64,000 bases of DNA from Bradyrhizobium nivariense (GTDB taxonomy: Bacteria > Pseudomonadota > Alphaproteobacteria > Rhizobiales > Xanthobacteraceae). The translations under genes and the position numbers were made by a program. Positions 1-8,150 of this stretch are shown here, one piece after another; position 1 is the stretch's first letter, and each line of letters opens with the position of its first letter. Where the stretch lies: NCBI RefSeq assembly GCF_029846715.1, contig NZ_JARVWW010000008.1:1-64000 (forward strand), given 5' to 3'. The notes under the pieces were generated by a model, which saw only the letters and a list, made by a program, of their open reading frames with translations, ran no database searches and was not told the DNA's origin.

Positions 1-124
1 TGGACCACTTCTGTGGCAGGCTGTCCGTAATCTCTTCAGCCGAACCCGCCGCCACCTCTGCGAACCACCGCGACGGCGCCAAAAACAACACGACAATCTC
101 CGCGCACGACTAACCTAGCGCAGA

Positions 125-224
125 TGAGGGCTGGGGAGAGGGTGCTTCCGCAATCGAGAACCCCCAAGAGGAAAGAGCCCTCACCCGGCGCTACGCGCCG
201 ACCTCTCCCGCAAGCGGGAGAGGT
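125..224. repeat. Palindromic repeat, family A, copy 1
   Basis: This is a GC-rich repeat ending in the perfect inverted repeat CTCTCCCGCAAGCGGGAGAG. The same block recurs at 12274-12392, 29753-29873 and 43285-43390. This copy begins at the GAGGGCTGGGGAGAGGGTG part and lacks the first hairpin arm that the other copies have, so it looks 5'-truncated. It fills most of the non-coding stretch 1-266. I see no other gene in bases 1-124. It resembles the REP/BIME-like elements common between genes in Bradyrhizobium. Confidence 0.8.
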
Positions 225-266
225 AAGAGGAGCTCGTGGCGACGTCTTTCGTCTCACACACGATCG

Positions 267-701
267 ATGATCGCCGCGCTGATCAGCGGCAGCCTCGCGG
301 TAGTTTCCCTGGCGAAGGCCGAGGAACTCCTGCCCTACAACATCGCCGGCGACGGCATTGCGGAATCGCTCACCGGCGCGCCCGGCGATGCCGCGCACGG
401 GCGGGCGCTGGTGCTCGCGCGCACGACGACTTGCATCCTGTGCCATTCCGGCCCCTTCCCGGAGACCCGGTTCCAGGGCGACCTCGCGCCTGACCTCTCG
501 GGTGCGGGGAACCGCTGGACGGCGAGCCAGTTGCGGCTTCGACTGGTCGATGCGGCGCGCTTCAACCCTGAGACCATCATGCCGTCCTATTATCGCAACG
601 ACCACCTCGTGCGGGTCGGGCGAAATTTCGCCGGCAAGCCGATATTGTCGGCCGCGGAGATCGAGGACGTCGTGGCTTTTCTTGCAACGCTTCGGGACTA
701 G
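267..701 (+). CDS. soxX: Sulfur-oxidation c-type cytochrome SoxX
   Basis: SoxX is the monoheme subunit of the periplasmic SoxXA cytochrome, which joins thiosulfate to the SoxYZ carrier. The 144-residue product starts with a short hydrophobic leader (about residues 1-18). It carries one heme c site, CILCH, at residues 56-60, and a likely distal methionine at M105 in the PETIMPSYY segment, which is typical of SoxX. It is the first of four closely packed genes (8 bp before soxY). The start is uncertain: ATG 267 has no good ribosome site. The better AGGAG at 228-232 precedes a GTG at 236 that lies in another frame and runs only 85 codons. The identity is secure from motifs and from the soxYZA context. 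Confidence 0.9.
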   Translation: MIAALISGSLAVVSLAKAEELLPYNIAGDGIAESLTGAPGDAAHGRALVLARTTTCILCHSGPFPETRFQGDLAPDLSGAGNRWTASQLRLRLVDAARFNPETIMPSYYRNDHLVRVGRNFAGKPILSAAEIEDVVAFLATLRD

Positions 702-709
702 GACTGTTC

Positions 710-1177
710 ATGCCAACCACGCGACGACAATTCCTGAATCTTGCCGGAAGCGTGACGTTCGCCGGGACGATCCCGATCGTCACGCTGCGGCCGATCGAGG
801 CGACACCGGCGATGCTCACCGCCGCGATCCGCAACGTCGTCGGCGAAGTACCTGTACGCACCGGCAAGGTGAAGCTCGACATTCCGCCGCTGGTCGAGAA
901 CGGCAATACGGTGCCGATGACCGTGAGCGTCGCCAGCCCGATGACGGCGGACGACTACGTCAAGAGCATCCACGTCTTCAACGAGAAGAACCCGCAGCCG
1001 AACATCGGCAACTTCTACCTCAGCCCCTCCTCCGGTCGCGCCCAGGTCTCGACCCGGATCCGGCTCGCCGACACCCAGAAGGTGGTGGCGGTCGCGCGTC
1101 TTTCCGACGACACGTTCTGGCAGGTCACGACCGAAATCGTCGTGACTCTGGCCGCCTGCACCGAGGAGATGAATTGA
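710..1177 (+). CDS. soxY: Thiosulfate-oxidation carrier subunit SoxY (variant C-terminus)
   Basis: SoxY is the periplasmic carrier that holds sulfur intermediates on a C-terminal cysteine. The 155-residue protein begins with a Tat-type leader (TRRQFLNLAG, then a hydrophobic stretch to about residue 30), as SoxY proteins do. The mature part has the immunoglobulin-like SoxY pattern with a conserved HVF..KNP segment. In known SoxY proteins the chain ends in a flexible GGCGG arm. Here the end reads LAACTEEMN, so the cysteine is kept but the glycines are absent and five residues follow it. The stop codon overlaps the soxZ start (TGATG), suggesting coupled translation. Identity is firm from context; the altered arm raises doubt about classical carrier function. 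Confidence 0.88.
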   Translation: MPTTRRQFLNLAGSVTFAGTIPIVTLRPIEATPAMLTAAIRNVVGEVPVRTGKVKLDIPPLVENGNTVPMTVSVASPMTADDYVKSIHVFNEKNPQPNIGNFYLSPSSGRAQVSTRIRLADTQKVVAVARLSDDTFWQVTTEIVVTLAACTEEMN

Positions 1178-1494
1178 TGGCCGCGCTCATCAACGTTCCG
1201 GCGAAAGCACGACGCGGCGATGTCATCGAGATCCGCACACTGACCTCGCACATCATGGAAACCGGTTTCCGCCACACCGCGGACGGCGCGCTGGTTCCGC
1301 GCGACATCATCACGAGTTTTACGTGCCGCTACAACGGCACCGAGATTTTTCGCGCCGATCTGTTCCCGGCGATCGCGGCCAACCCTTATTTGTCATTCTT
1401 CACGGTCGCGAAGGAGAGCGGCAAGTTCGAGTTCGAATGGATCGGCGACAATGGCTATTCGTCGAGCGCATCGGCGGCGATCACGGTCGAATGA
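1177..1494 (+). CDS. soxZ: Thiosulfate-oxidation carrier subunit SoxZ
   Basis: SoxZ pairs with SoxY to form the SoxYZ carrier and has no export signal of its own; in known systems it is co-exported with SoxY. The 105-residue product has the family pattern: RARRGDVIEIRTL-like start, HIMETGFR, then PRDII..F.C.YNG and a final W.GDNG..S. segment. Its ATG lies inside the soxY stop codon, and its own stop overlaps the soxA start by 4 bp (ATGA), so soxY, soxZ and soxA should be co-translated from one message. Length and motifs are normal for the family. Confidence 0.93.
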   Translation: MAALINVPAKARRGDVIEIRTLTSHIMETGFRHTADGALVPRDIITSFTCRYNGTEIFRADLFPAIAANPYLSFFTVAKESGKFEFEWIGDNGYSSSASAAITVE

Positions 1495-2270
1495 ATTTTT
1501 GGCGCGCGATAGCGGCGGCGGCGGTCCTCGCCGCCACCCCAGCCCTGCTCGCCGGCGAGATTCCACCGGACGCGCGCCGCTCCGGCTATTCGTTCATGGG
1601 GCCTGACACGCGCGCGATGCAGGACGACGACACGTCAAATCCCGGCATGCTGTTCGTGCTCGACGGTGAGGCGTTGTGGACGAAAAAGACCGGCAGTGCC
1701 GACAAAGCCTGCGCGGACTGCCATGGCGATGCACGCGGCAGCATGAAGGGCGTCGCGGCGCGCTATCCCGCCTTCGACAAGGCGCTGGCGCGCCCCGTCA
1801 CGCTCGACCAGCGCATCAATCTTTGCCGCAGCAATCATCAGCAGGCAACGCCGCTGCCCTACGAGAGCCGCGACCTGCTGGCGCTGTCCGCCTTCGTCGC
1901 GCACCAATCGCGCGGCACCGCGATCACGGCTGGCGACGATCCGCAACTGAAGCCATTCGTCGAACAGGGCCGCGACCTCTTCATGCAGCGGGAGGGCCAG
2001 CTCAACCTTGCCTGCACCAATTGCCACGACGACAACTACAACAAGCGACTTGCCGGCGCGCCGGTCACGCAAGGACAGCCGACCGGCTATCCGCTCTATC
2101 GGCTGGAATGGCAGACGCTGGGATCGCTGGAGCGGCGGCTGCGCAGTTGCATGACGGGCGTCCGCGCCCAGCCCTATGATTACGGCGCACCCGAACTGGT
2201 CGCGCTCGAACTCTATCTGATTTCGAGGGCGCATGGCTTGCCGATGGAGGCGCCGGCCGTGCGGCCCTGA
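1491..2270 (+). CDS. soxA: Diheme sulfur-oxidation cytochrome SoxA
   Basis: SoxA is the catalytic partner of SoxX. The 259-residue protein has an N-terminal signal peptide (about 1-22), two heme c sites, CADCH (74-78) and CTNCH (175-179), and the active-site cysteine C220 in CMTGVRAQPY, which in the family is modified to a persulfide. MKGVAARYPAFD, GQLNLAC and PTGYPLYRLEWQ are classic SoxA signatures. It starts by a 4-bp overlap with soxZ. No soxB, soxC or soxD follows: the next gene, about 80 bp on, is an ABC binding protein. The rest of a Sox system would have to lie upstream of the window or elsewhere. Confidence 0.95.
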   Translation: MNFWRAIAAAAVLAATPALLAGEIPPDARRSGYSFMGPDTRAMQDDDTSNPGMLFVLDGEALWTKKTGSADKACADCHGDARGSMKGVAARYPAFDKALARPVTLDQRINLCRSNHQQATPLPYESRDLLALSAFVAHQSRGTAITAGDDPQLKPFVEQGRDLFMQREGQLNLACTNCHDDNYNKRLAGAPVTQGQPTGYPLYRLEWQTLGSLERRLRSCMTGVRAQPYDYGAPELVALELYLISRAHGLPMEAPAVRP

Positions 2271-2348
2271 ATTCTACAGATTAGGACTAGGCAGACGCGG
2301 AACGGCCGCTAGTATCCGCCCAAATTGAGTCACAGGGAGGGACCTAAA

Positions 2349-3671
2349 GTGGTCAACCACAAAATCTCGCGTCGTACGCTCTTGACGGGCACTGCCGCAG
2401 CTGGCGCGCTCAGCCTGACGGGATTGCCAGCGCGCGCCGAGGTGAACTGGAAGAAATACGCGGGGACCAAGCTTGAGGTGATCCTCGCCAAGGGGCCCCG
2501 TGGCGACAATCTGCAAAAACACGTCAAGGAGTTCACAGAGCTCACCGGCATCCAGGTCGAATCCGAGCAGATTCCCGAGCAGCAGCAGCGCCAGAAAGTG
2601 GTCATCGAGCTGACCTCGGGACGGCCGAGCTTCGACGTCGTCCACCTCAGCTATCACGTGCAGAAGCGGCAGTTCGAAAAAGGCGGCTGGCTCGCCGACA
2701 TGACGCCCTTCTTGAAGGATCCGACGCTGACCGCGCCCGACCTCGTCGAGAGCGACTTCTCGGCGGCCGGCCTGCAATACGCCAAGAACGACAAGGGCCA
2801 GATGCTGTCGCTGCCGTGGTCGGTCGATTATTTCATCCTCTATTACAACAAGGAACTGTTCGAGAAGAAAGGCGTCGCCGTCCCCAAGACCCTGGACGAG
2901 ATGGCTGCGGCCGCCGAGAAACTCACCGATGCCAAGGAAGGGATCTACGGTTTTGTCGGACGTGGCTTGCGCAATGCCAACATGGCGATGTGGAGCAACT
3001 TCTTCCTCAACTATGGCGGCGAATTCCTCGATGCCAAAGGCAACATCCTGACCGACGGTCCGGAAGCCATTGCCGCGACCAAGCTGTATCAGACGCTCCT
3101 GACCAAGTCGGCGCCGCCCGGCGTCGCCGGCTTCAACTGGATGGAGTCGATGGCCTCCTTCACCCAAGGCCGATCCGCGATGTGGATCGACGGCGTCGGC
3201 TGGGCGCCGCCGCTGGAAGATCCGGCTGCCTCGCGCGTCGTCGGCAAGGTCGGCTACACCGTCGTGCCCGCGGGGCCGAAGGGACAATATTCCTCGACCT
3301 ATGGCGACGGCATCGGCATTGCCGCAGCGAGCAAGAACAAGGAAGCCGCCTATCTGCTCTGCCAATGGGTGGTCTCGAAGACGCAGGGCGCGCGGCTGCT
3401 GCAGGCCGGCGGCGGCGTGCCGTTCCGCAACTCGATCCTCGGCGATCCCGAGATCCAGAGGGGCGTGAAGACCAAGGAGTGGCTGCAATCGGTGATCGAT
3501 TCCGGCAAGATCAGCAAGCTTGGCCTGCCCGTCGTGATCCCGGTCGCCGAATTCCGCGACATCGTCGGCGCGGCGGTCACCGCGACCCTGTCCGGCGCAG
3601 ATCCTGCTGCCGAACTGAAGAAGGCGAACGACCAGTACCGGCCGATCCTGGAGCGCAGCGAGAAGACGTGA
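2349..3671 (+). CDS. Sugar ABC transporter substrate-binding protein
   Basis: This is a family 1 (MalE/UgpB-like) solute-binding protein for carbohydrates. I place the start at GTG 2349 because a GGGAGG ribosome site lies 8 bp upstream; a TTG at 2325 would add eight residues that include the ribosome site. The leader carries a twin-arginine (SRRTLLTG) followed by a hydrophobic stretch and cleavage near ARA-E, suggesting Tat export. Family features include the PWSVDYFILYYNKELFEK segment and a late ASF.QG.SAM.IDG motif. Its stop overlaps the next permease gene (GTGA). No ATPase gene accompanies the set, so an ATPase encoded elsewhere must energise it. The substrate cannot be read from sequence. 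Confidence 0.88.
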   Translation: MVNHKISRRTLLTGTAAAGALSLTGLPARAEVNWKKYAGTKLEVILAKGPRGDNLQKHVKEFTELTGIQVESEQIPEQQQRQKVVIELTSGRPSFDVVHLSYHVQKRQFEKGGWLADMTPFLKDPTLTAPDLVESDFSAAGLQYAKNDKGQMLSLPWSVDYFILYYNKELFEKKGVAVPKTLDEMAAAAEKLTDAKEGIYGFVGRGLRNANMAMWSNFFLNYGGEFLDAKGNILTDGPEAIAATKLYQTLLTKSAPPGVAGFNWMESMASFTQGRSAMWIDGVGWAPPLEDPAASRVVGKVGYTVVPAGPKGQYSSTYGDGIGIAAASKNKEAAYLLCQWVVSKTQGARLLQAGGGVPFRNSILGDPEIQRGVKTKEWLQSVIDSGKISKLGLPVVIPVAEFRDIVGAAVTATLSGADPAAELKKANDQYRPILERSEKT

Positions 3672-4606
3672 GTGCGTTGACACAAACGACTCCGGGCGCG
3701 GCACAGTCTGATGCCGCGCCGGAGAAAGAGTTGCGGCCGCCGTCCTACTGGCCGTTCGTGGTGCCGGCGCTGGTCGTCGTGCTCGCGATCATCATCTTCC
3801 CGTGGGTCTTTACGATCTGGATGAGCCTGAACGAGTGGAAGGTCGGCTCGTCGACCACCTTCGTTGGATTCTCCAATTATCTGCGGCTGACGAGCGACCC
3901 CCGCTTCATTGAGGCCATCGGACATACACTGGTCTACACCGCACTGTCCGTGCTGCTGCCGCTGGCGCTCGGCACGTTCGCGGCCGTGGTGTTTCACCAG
4001 AAATTCCCCGGCCGCGGCTTCCTGCGTGGCGTTTTCATCATGCCGATGATGGCAACGCCCGTGGCGATCGCGCTGGTCTGGACCATGATGTTCCACCCGC
4101 AGCTCGGCGTGCTGAATTATTTGCTGTCGCTGGTCGGGATCCCCGCACAGCTCTGGGTGTTTCACCCCGCAACCGTCATTCCCTCGCTGGTGCTGGTCGA
4201 GACCTGGCAATGGACGCCGCTGGTCATGCTGATCGTGCTCGGCGGCCTGGCCGCGATCCCGACCGAGCCGTATGAAAGTGCACAGATCGACGGCGCCAGC
4301 CTCTGGCAGGTGTTCCGCTTCATCACCCTGCCGCTGATCATGCCGTTCCTGTTCATCGCCGGCATGATCCGCATGATCGACGCCGTGAAGAGCTTCGACA
4401 TCATCTTCGCGATCACGCAGGGCGGACCGGGATCGGCGTCGGAGACGATCAACATCTACCTCTACAGCGTCGCCTTCTCCTATTACGACCTCGGCTACGG
4501 CTCGGCGATCGCGGTCGTGTTCTTCCTGCTGATCGTTCTGCTTGCGGCGGTGATGCTCTACGCGCGCCAGCGCATGCTGTGGACCGAGATCGCGAACGGC
4601 ACATGA
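3668..4606 (+). CDS. Sugar ABC transporter permease (MalF/UgpA type)
   Basis: The 312-residue inner-membrane permease starts at GTG 3668, overlapping the binding-protein stop by 4 bp. After a polar N-terminus it has about six membrane spans, and the cytoplasmic EAA loop (EPYESAQIDGASLWQVFRFI) that docks on the ATPase. It ends with a 4-bp overlap into the second permease. It is one half of the heterodimeric channel, and the gene order (binding protein, MalF-like, MalG-like) is typical of the CUT1 sugar class. Confidence 0.9.
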   Translation: MSALTQTTPGAAQSDAAPEKELRPPSYWPFVVPALVVVLAIIIFPWVFTIWMSLNEWKVGSSTTFVGFSNYLRLTSDPRFIEAIGHTLVYTALSVLLPLALGTFAAVVFHQKFPGRGFLRGVFIMPMMATPVAIALVWTMMFHPQLGVLNYLLSLVGIPAQLWVFHPATVIPSLVLVETWQWTPLVMLIVLGGLAAIPTEPYESAQIDGASLWQVFRFITLPLIMPFLFIAGMIRMIDAVKSFDIIFAITQGGPGSASETINIYLYSVAFSYYDLGYGSAIAVVFFLLIVLLAAVMLYARQRMLWTEIANGT

Positions 4607-5442
4607 CCCCAAGGCAAATCAACATACGTCAAATCATCGGCAAGATCGGCCTGTGGTTCTCGGTGTTCGTCATCGTGTCCCCGGCAATCCTGTTCTTCCT
4701 CTGGATGGCGTCGCTGTCGCTCAAGTTCGAGATCGACAATGCCGCCTATCCGCCAGTGTTCATTCCCGAGCACATCGCCTGGAAGAACTATGCGGACGTG
4801 CTCGCCTCCAACCGCTTCCTGACCTATTTCGTCAACAGCCTGATCGTAACCGGCAGCGCGACCGCGCTTGCGCTGCTCGTCGGCGTTCCCGCCGGCTACG
4901 GCATCGCGCGCATGGCCGCGCACAAATCCGCGATCGTGATCCTGATCGCCCGTATCACGCCGGGACTGTCCTATCTGATCCCGCTGTTTCTCATGTTCCA
5001 GTGGCTGGGACTGCTCGGCACGCTGGTGCCGCAGATCATCATTCATCTCGTCGTAACGGTGCCGATCGTGATCTGGATCATGATCGGCTATTTCGAGACG
5101 ACGCCGATGGAGCTGGAAGAAGCCGCGCTGATCGACGGCGCCACACGCTGGCAAGTCTTCCGCCATGTCGCGCTGCCGATCACCAAGCCCGGAATCGCGG
5201 TCGCCTTCATCCTGGCCGTGATCTTCTCCTGGAACAATTTTGTGTTCGGCATCGTGCTGGCCGGGCGCGAGACGCGCACCCTGCCCGTCGCGGTCTACAA
5301 CATGATCTCGTTCGACCAGTTGAGCTGGGGTCCGCTGGCCGCCGCCGCGCTGATCGTGACGTTCCCGGTGCTGCTGCTGACGGTGTTCGCCCAGCGACAG
5401 ATCGTCGCCGGGCTCACCGCGGGGGCCGTCAAGGGCGGGTAG
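4603..5442 (+). CDS. Sugar ABC transporter permease (MalG/UgpE type)
   Basis: The 279-residue second channel subunit has six predicted spans and an EAA loop (MELEEAALIDGATRWQVFRHV). It starts at ATG 4603, overlapping the previous stop. A longer reading from 4579 is possible but would begin inside the first permease without need. Its TAG stop directly abuts the stop of the convergent NCS2 gene, leaving no space for a conventional terminator between the two. No ATP-binding subunit gene follows. Confidence 0.9.
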   Translation: MTPRQINIRQIIGKIGLWFSVFVIVSPAILFFLWMASLSLKFEIDNAAYPPVFIPEHIAWKNYADVLASNRFLTYFVNSLIVTGSATALALLVGVPAGYGIARMAAHKSAIVILIARITPGLSYLIPLFLMFQWLGLLGTLVPQIIIHLVVTVPIVIWIMIGYFETTPMELEEAALIDGATRWQVFRHVALPITKPGIAVAFILAVIFSWNNFVFGIVLAGRETRTLPVAVYNMISFDQLSWGPLAAAALIVTFPVLLLTVFAQRQIVAGLTAGAVKGG

Positions 5443-7095
5443 CTATTCCGCCGGCGCGGCCGTCATCTCCGCATGCGGCATGTAGTTCTCGCTGGTGCGC
5501 CGGCTGAGAGCGTACAGTCCGGCAGCCATCACGGCGTAGGCGAGAGCGACGGATGGCGTGACGCCGAACCCTCCGCCGATGCCCACGGCCTCGCCGTGCA
5601 TGAAGCCGAAATAGGTGAGCACGGCGCCAACCAGGGCGAACGCCGACGCCTTCTCGAAATCGCGCTCGATGATAAAGACGCCGATCGCACCCAGGATCAG
5701 GCCGCCGAGGATGGAGCCGCCGCCCATCACTTCGAGTCCGTGATAGAACACGCCCTGCTGAGGCAACGCGGCGATCGCCGCAGCCTTGACCGCGTCGGCC
5801 TTGTCGGCAGCCATTCCGCCGACGGTCGCAGCCGCGTTCATGGTCGAGCCCAACATGGTGTCGATCTGGAGCTTGGCCCAGGCCGCGAGATGCGGCGTCA
5901 GCGCCAGCACGATCGCAGGCGCGTGCTTGACCGGCGTGGTCTGGAACGCCTGTGCGCCGATCAGCATGCCGATATAGAGCAGGATCGGCGAGATCGCGAC
6001 CACCGGCACCAGCGCGAGCAGCACCGGGATGATGCCGAACCACGCCAGCACGACCACCATGATGCCTGTCGCGGCCGAGTAGCCGATACGGCCGCCCATC
6101 GCCTTCCAGCCGGGATGGCCGATATAGACGGCGTTGATGAAGGGGTTGCCCATCAGGCAGCCGATCAGGCTGACGACGCCGTCGGCGGTCAGAACGCGTG
6201 TGGTCGGATATTCGTCGCCGGCCGCTTCCGCGCTCTCGACATTGTCCATGGCCTCGACAAGGTCGTAGATGCCGAAGGGAATGGCGGTCACCAGGATGAC
6301 CCCGAGGAATTCGAAGCCGGAGAAGACGTAGCCCACGGCGGGGATCGGCACCGAGAAGCCGAAACTGGCAAAGGCATCACCGACGCCCTTGACGCTCAAG
6401 CCGCCGAGATTGAGCCCAAACAGGTTCGAGCCCCAGGCGATGACCATGCCGACCGCGATCGCGATCAGGCCCGCCGGAATGCTCTTTGGATACTTCACGC
6501 CGCCGAACCAACTCACCAGTATGATGGCGAAGCAGACCAGGCCGATCTGCGGCGTCATGTACATTTCGAGCGCCGGTCGCATCGAGATGAAGGTGACGGA
6601 AACGCCGGCGAGCGTGCCGAGCAGCGCCGCGCGCGGCGTGATCTTTCGAATGAACGGCGCGATGAAGCCGCCGATCATCAGGATAAAGCTCTGGAAGAAC
6701 ACCCAGACGAGGCCGGCCGACCAGCCCTTGAGCGGATCGCCGGTCTTGATCGTGATCGGCAGCATGATCACGAAGGTCACGATGAACATGTGCGGCACGC
6801 TGACGCCGGACGGCAACGCGCAGACGTCGTTGCGGCCGGTCTTCTGCGCCAGCCGATAGGCGAGGTACGCATAGTAGAAGGTCGACAGGCACATCATCAG
6901 CCCGAGTGCCGGCAGGATGCGGCCGAACACGAGACTATCAGGCATCTTCAAAACGAAGCGCAACAGGCCCGTGAGCACCAGCATGTTGACGAGAATGTTG
7001 GTGCCGAAGCCGAAAAACGCGTTCCAGTCGCCCGATGTCCATAGTGCCGGCTTGAACTCGGAGGTGCCGGCCGTCCCCGTCGTGCTTGTGCTCAT
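5443..7095 (-). CDS. NCS2-family nucleobase-type permease
   Basis: The 550-residue protein has about 12 hydrophobic segments and resembles the AzgA-like branch of NCS2 xanthine/uracil/adenine permeases. This branch is proton-coupled and sits in the inner membrane. The region around FGIYDLVEAMDNVESAEAAG and GNPFINAVYIGHPGWK matches the substrate-binding helices of that branch. It lies 10 bp downstream of a biuret-hydrolase-like gene and is presumably co-transcribed with it. The pairing suggests uptake of a nitrogen-rich heterocycle or its breakdown product; purine is the default guess. The exact substrate is unknown. Confidence 0.8.
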   Translation of the reverse strand: MSTSTTGTAGTSEFKPALWTSGDWNAFFGFGTNILVNMLVLTGLLRFVLKMPDSLVFGRILPALGLMMCLSTFYYAYLAYRLAQKTGRNDVCALPSGVSVPHMFIVTFVIMLPITIKTGDPLKGWSAGLVWVFFQSFILMIGGFIAPFIRKITPRAALLGTLAGVSVTFISMRPALEMYMTPQIGLVCFAIILVSWFGGVKYPKSIPAGLIAIAVGMVIAWGSNLFGLNLGGLSVKGVGDAFASFGFSVPIPAVGYVFSGFEFLGVILVTAIPFGIYDLVEAMDNVESAEAAGDEYPTTRVLTADGVVSLIGCLMGNPFINAVYIGHPGWKAMGGRIGYSAATGIMVVVLAWFGIIPVLLALVPVVAISPILLYIGMLIGAQAFQTTPVKHAPAIVLALTPHLAAWAKLQIDTMLGSTMNAAATVGGMAADKADAVKAAAIAALPQQGVFYHGLEVMGGGSILGGLILGAIGVFIIERDFEKASAFALVGAVLTYFGFMHGEAVGIGGGFGVTPSVALAYAVMAAGLYALSRRTSENYMPHAEMTAAPAE

Positions 7096-7105
7096 GGTGA
7101 TGCCC

Positions 7106-7810
7106 CTAGGCTGAAAAGTTTGAAGTCTTCATCGCCTCCAGTACCGCGGCTGAGCGCGCGACCCAGCCGAAGATGCCGCCCTGGGCCTTGATCATCTTCA
7201 GGCCCATCTCGTGAAACTCGGGAAAGTAGGACGCACAGCCGTCCGAGATGACGACGCAGCGATAGCCGCGGTCATTGGCCTCGCGCACGGTGGTGTTGAC
7301 GCACACTTCGGTGGTGACGCCGCACACCAGCAGATTCTCGATGCCGTATTTCTCCAGCACGTCCGTGAGCTCGGTGGCGTAGAATGCGCCCTTGCCGGGC
7401 TTGTCGATCACGATCTCGCTGTCGAGCGGATAGAGCTCCGGGATGATGTCGTGGCCGGCCTCGCCGCGAATGAGGATGCGGCCCATCGGGCCGGGATCTC
7501 CGATGCGAAGGCTCGGCGCGCCGCGCTCGACTTTCGCCGGCGGCGCGTCGGAGAGATCGGGCAGATGGCCCTCGCGCGTGTGGATCACCAGCATGCCGGT
7601 ATCCCGCGCCGCCTTCAGCACCGCACCGATCGGCTTCACCGCGCGCGCGAGCTGGCTGACGTCGTTGCCCAGCGTCTCGCCGAAGCCGCCCGGCTCCATG
7701 AAATCGCGCTGCATGTCGATGATGAGAAGCGCGGTGGCCGACCAGTCGAGCTTGACCGGCTCGGGTTCGGCGCTGACGACGCCCAGTGTCGGCTTGGCTG
7801 AGTTCAACAT
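7106..7810 (-). CDS. Isochorismatase-fold cysteine hydrolase, biuret amidohydrolase-like
   Basis: The 234-residue cytoplasmic hydrolase has the triad D32 (LIIDMQRDF), K137 (IDKPGKGAF) and C170 (GVTTEVC). From memory its architecture and many residues, including [21 protein letters not shown] and [11 protein letters not shown], follow the rhizobial biuret amidohydrolase BiuH. That enzyme converts biuret to allophanate during s-triazine nitrogen scavenging. No allophanate hydrolase lies nearby, so another ureide or amide substrate is possible. It is the first gene of the unit with the NCS2 permease, and a small palindrome lies about 55 bp upstream. Confidence 0.78.
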   Translation of the reverse strand: MLNSAKPTLGVVSAEPEPVKLDWSATALLIIDMQRDFMEPGGFGETLGNDVSQLARAVKPIGAVLKAARDTGMLVIHTREGHLPDLSDAPPAKVERGAPSLRIGDPGPMGRILIRGEAGHDIIPELYPLDSEIVIDKPGKGAFYATELTDVLEKYGIENLLVCGVTTEVCVNTTVREANDRGYRCVVISDGCASYFPEFHEMGLKMIKAQGGIFGWVARSAAVLEAMKTSNFSA

Positions 7811-7863
7811 GACGCAGGCCCCGCGAGAACTCTCTTTGCCAGGAGTTCTGCAAGCGCCGTGCC

Positions 7864-7875
7864 ATTGTGTACAAT
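7864..7875 (-). promoter_or_regulatory. Palindromic operator-like site upstream of the hydrolase/permease unit
   Basis: The perfect inverted repeat ATTGTGTACAAT sits about 54 bp upstream of the hydrolase start codon. TTGTnnACAA palindromes are typical targets of GntR/FCD-type repressors. No such regulator is encoded nearby. The site itself is seen directly; its role is inferred. Confidence 0.4.
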
Positions 7876-8011
7876 AGCGATCGGGCGTGGGCTGCGGAGA
7901 AATTCGCTGCGCTGTCAGGAAGTTAGAAAGAGAACTGACGGTTGCTTATTCCCTGTGCGACGGCCTTGCGGCGTGCAATTGCTCAAAGGATGAGCGGGAA
8001 ACGGCTCTCGC

Positions 8012-8150
8012 CTACGCCCCATACAGACGCCGATGCTCCTGTTCATACGGCGCGTACGAATCCTTCAGCGTCGCCATGTTCAGCAGCATGGTCGCGACCA
8101 CCGTATTCGCCTTGTCGAACACGCGCGTCTTCACCCAGGCGCTCTCGGTG
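8012..8150 (-). pseudogene. Possible C-terminal remnant of an unidentified gene
   Basis: Read on the minus strand and ending at a TAG at 8012-8014, this stretch gives a well-formed C-terminal segment containing VFDKANTVVATMLLNMATLK and ending EQEHRRLYGA. It has ordinary alphaproteobacterial codon use. It runs into the remnant of a different gene on the plus strand at about 8125-8160, with no start codon or leader. I cannot name the family. It looks like the tail of a gene broken by a deletion. Confidence 0.35.

Noticed and set aside
236..493. GTG-started frame with a good ribosome site ahead of soxX
   Set aside because: It is out of frame with soxX, ends after 85 codons and codes for arginine-rich sequence with no family likeness. 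I kept it only as a reason to doubt the soxX start.
5473..7044. Long plus-strand frame (523 codons) antisense to the NCS2 permease
   Set aside because: It is rich in Asp, His, Arg and Gln with no domain pattern, as expected from the complement of a high-GC membrane-protein gene.
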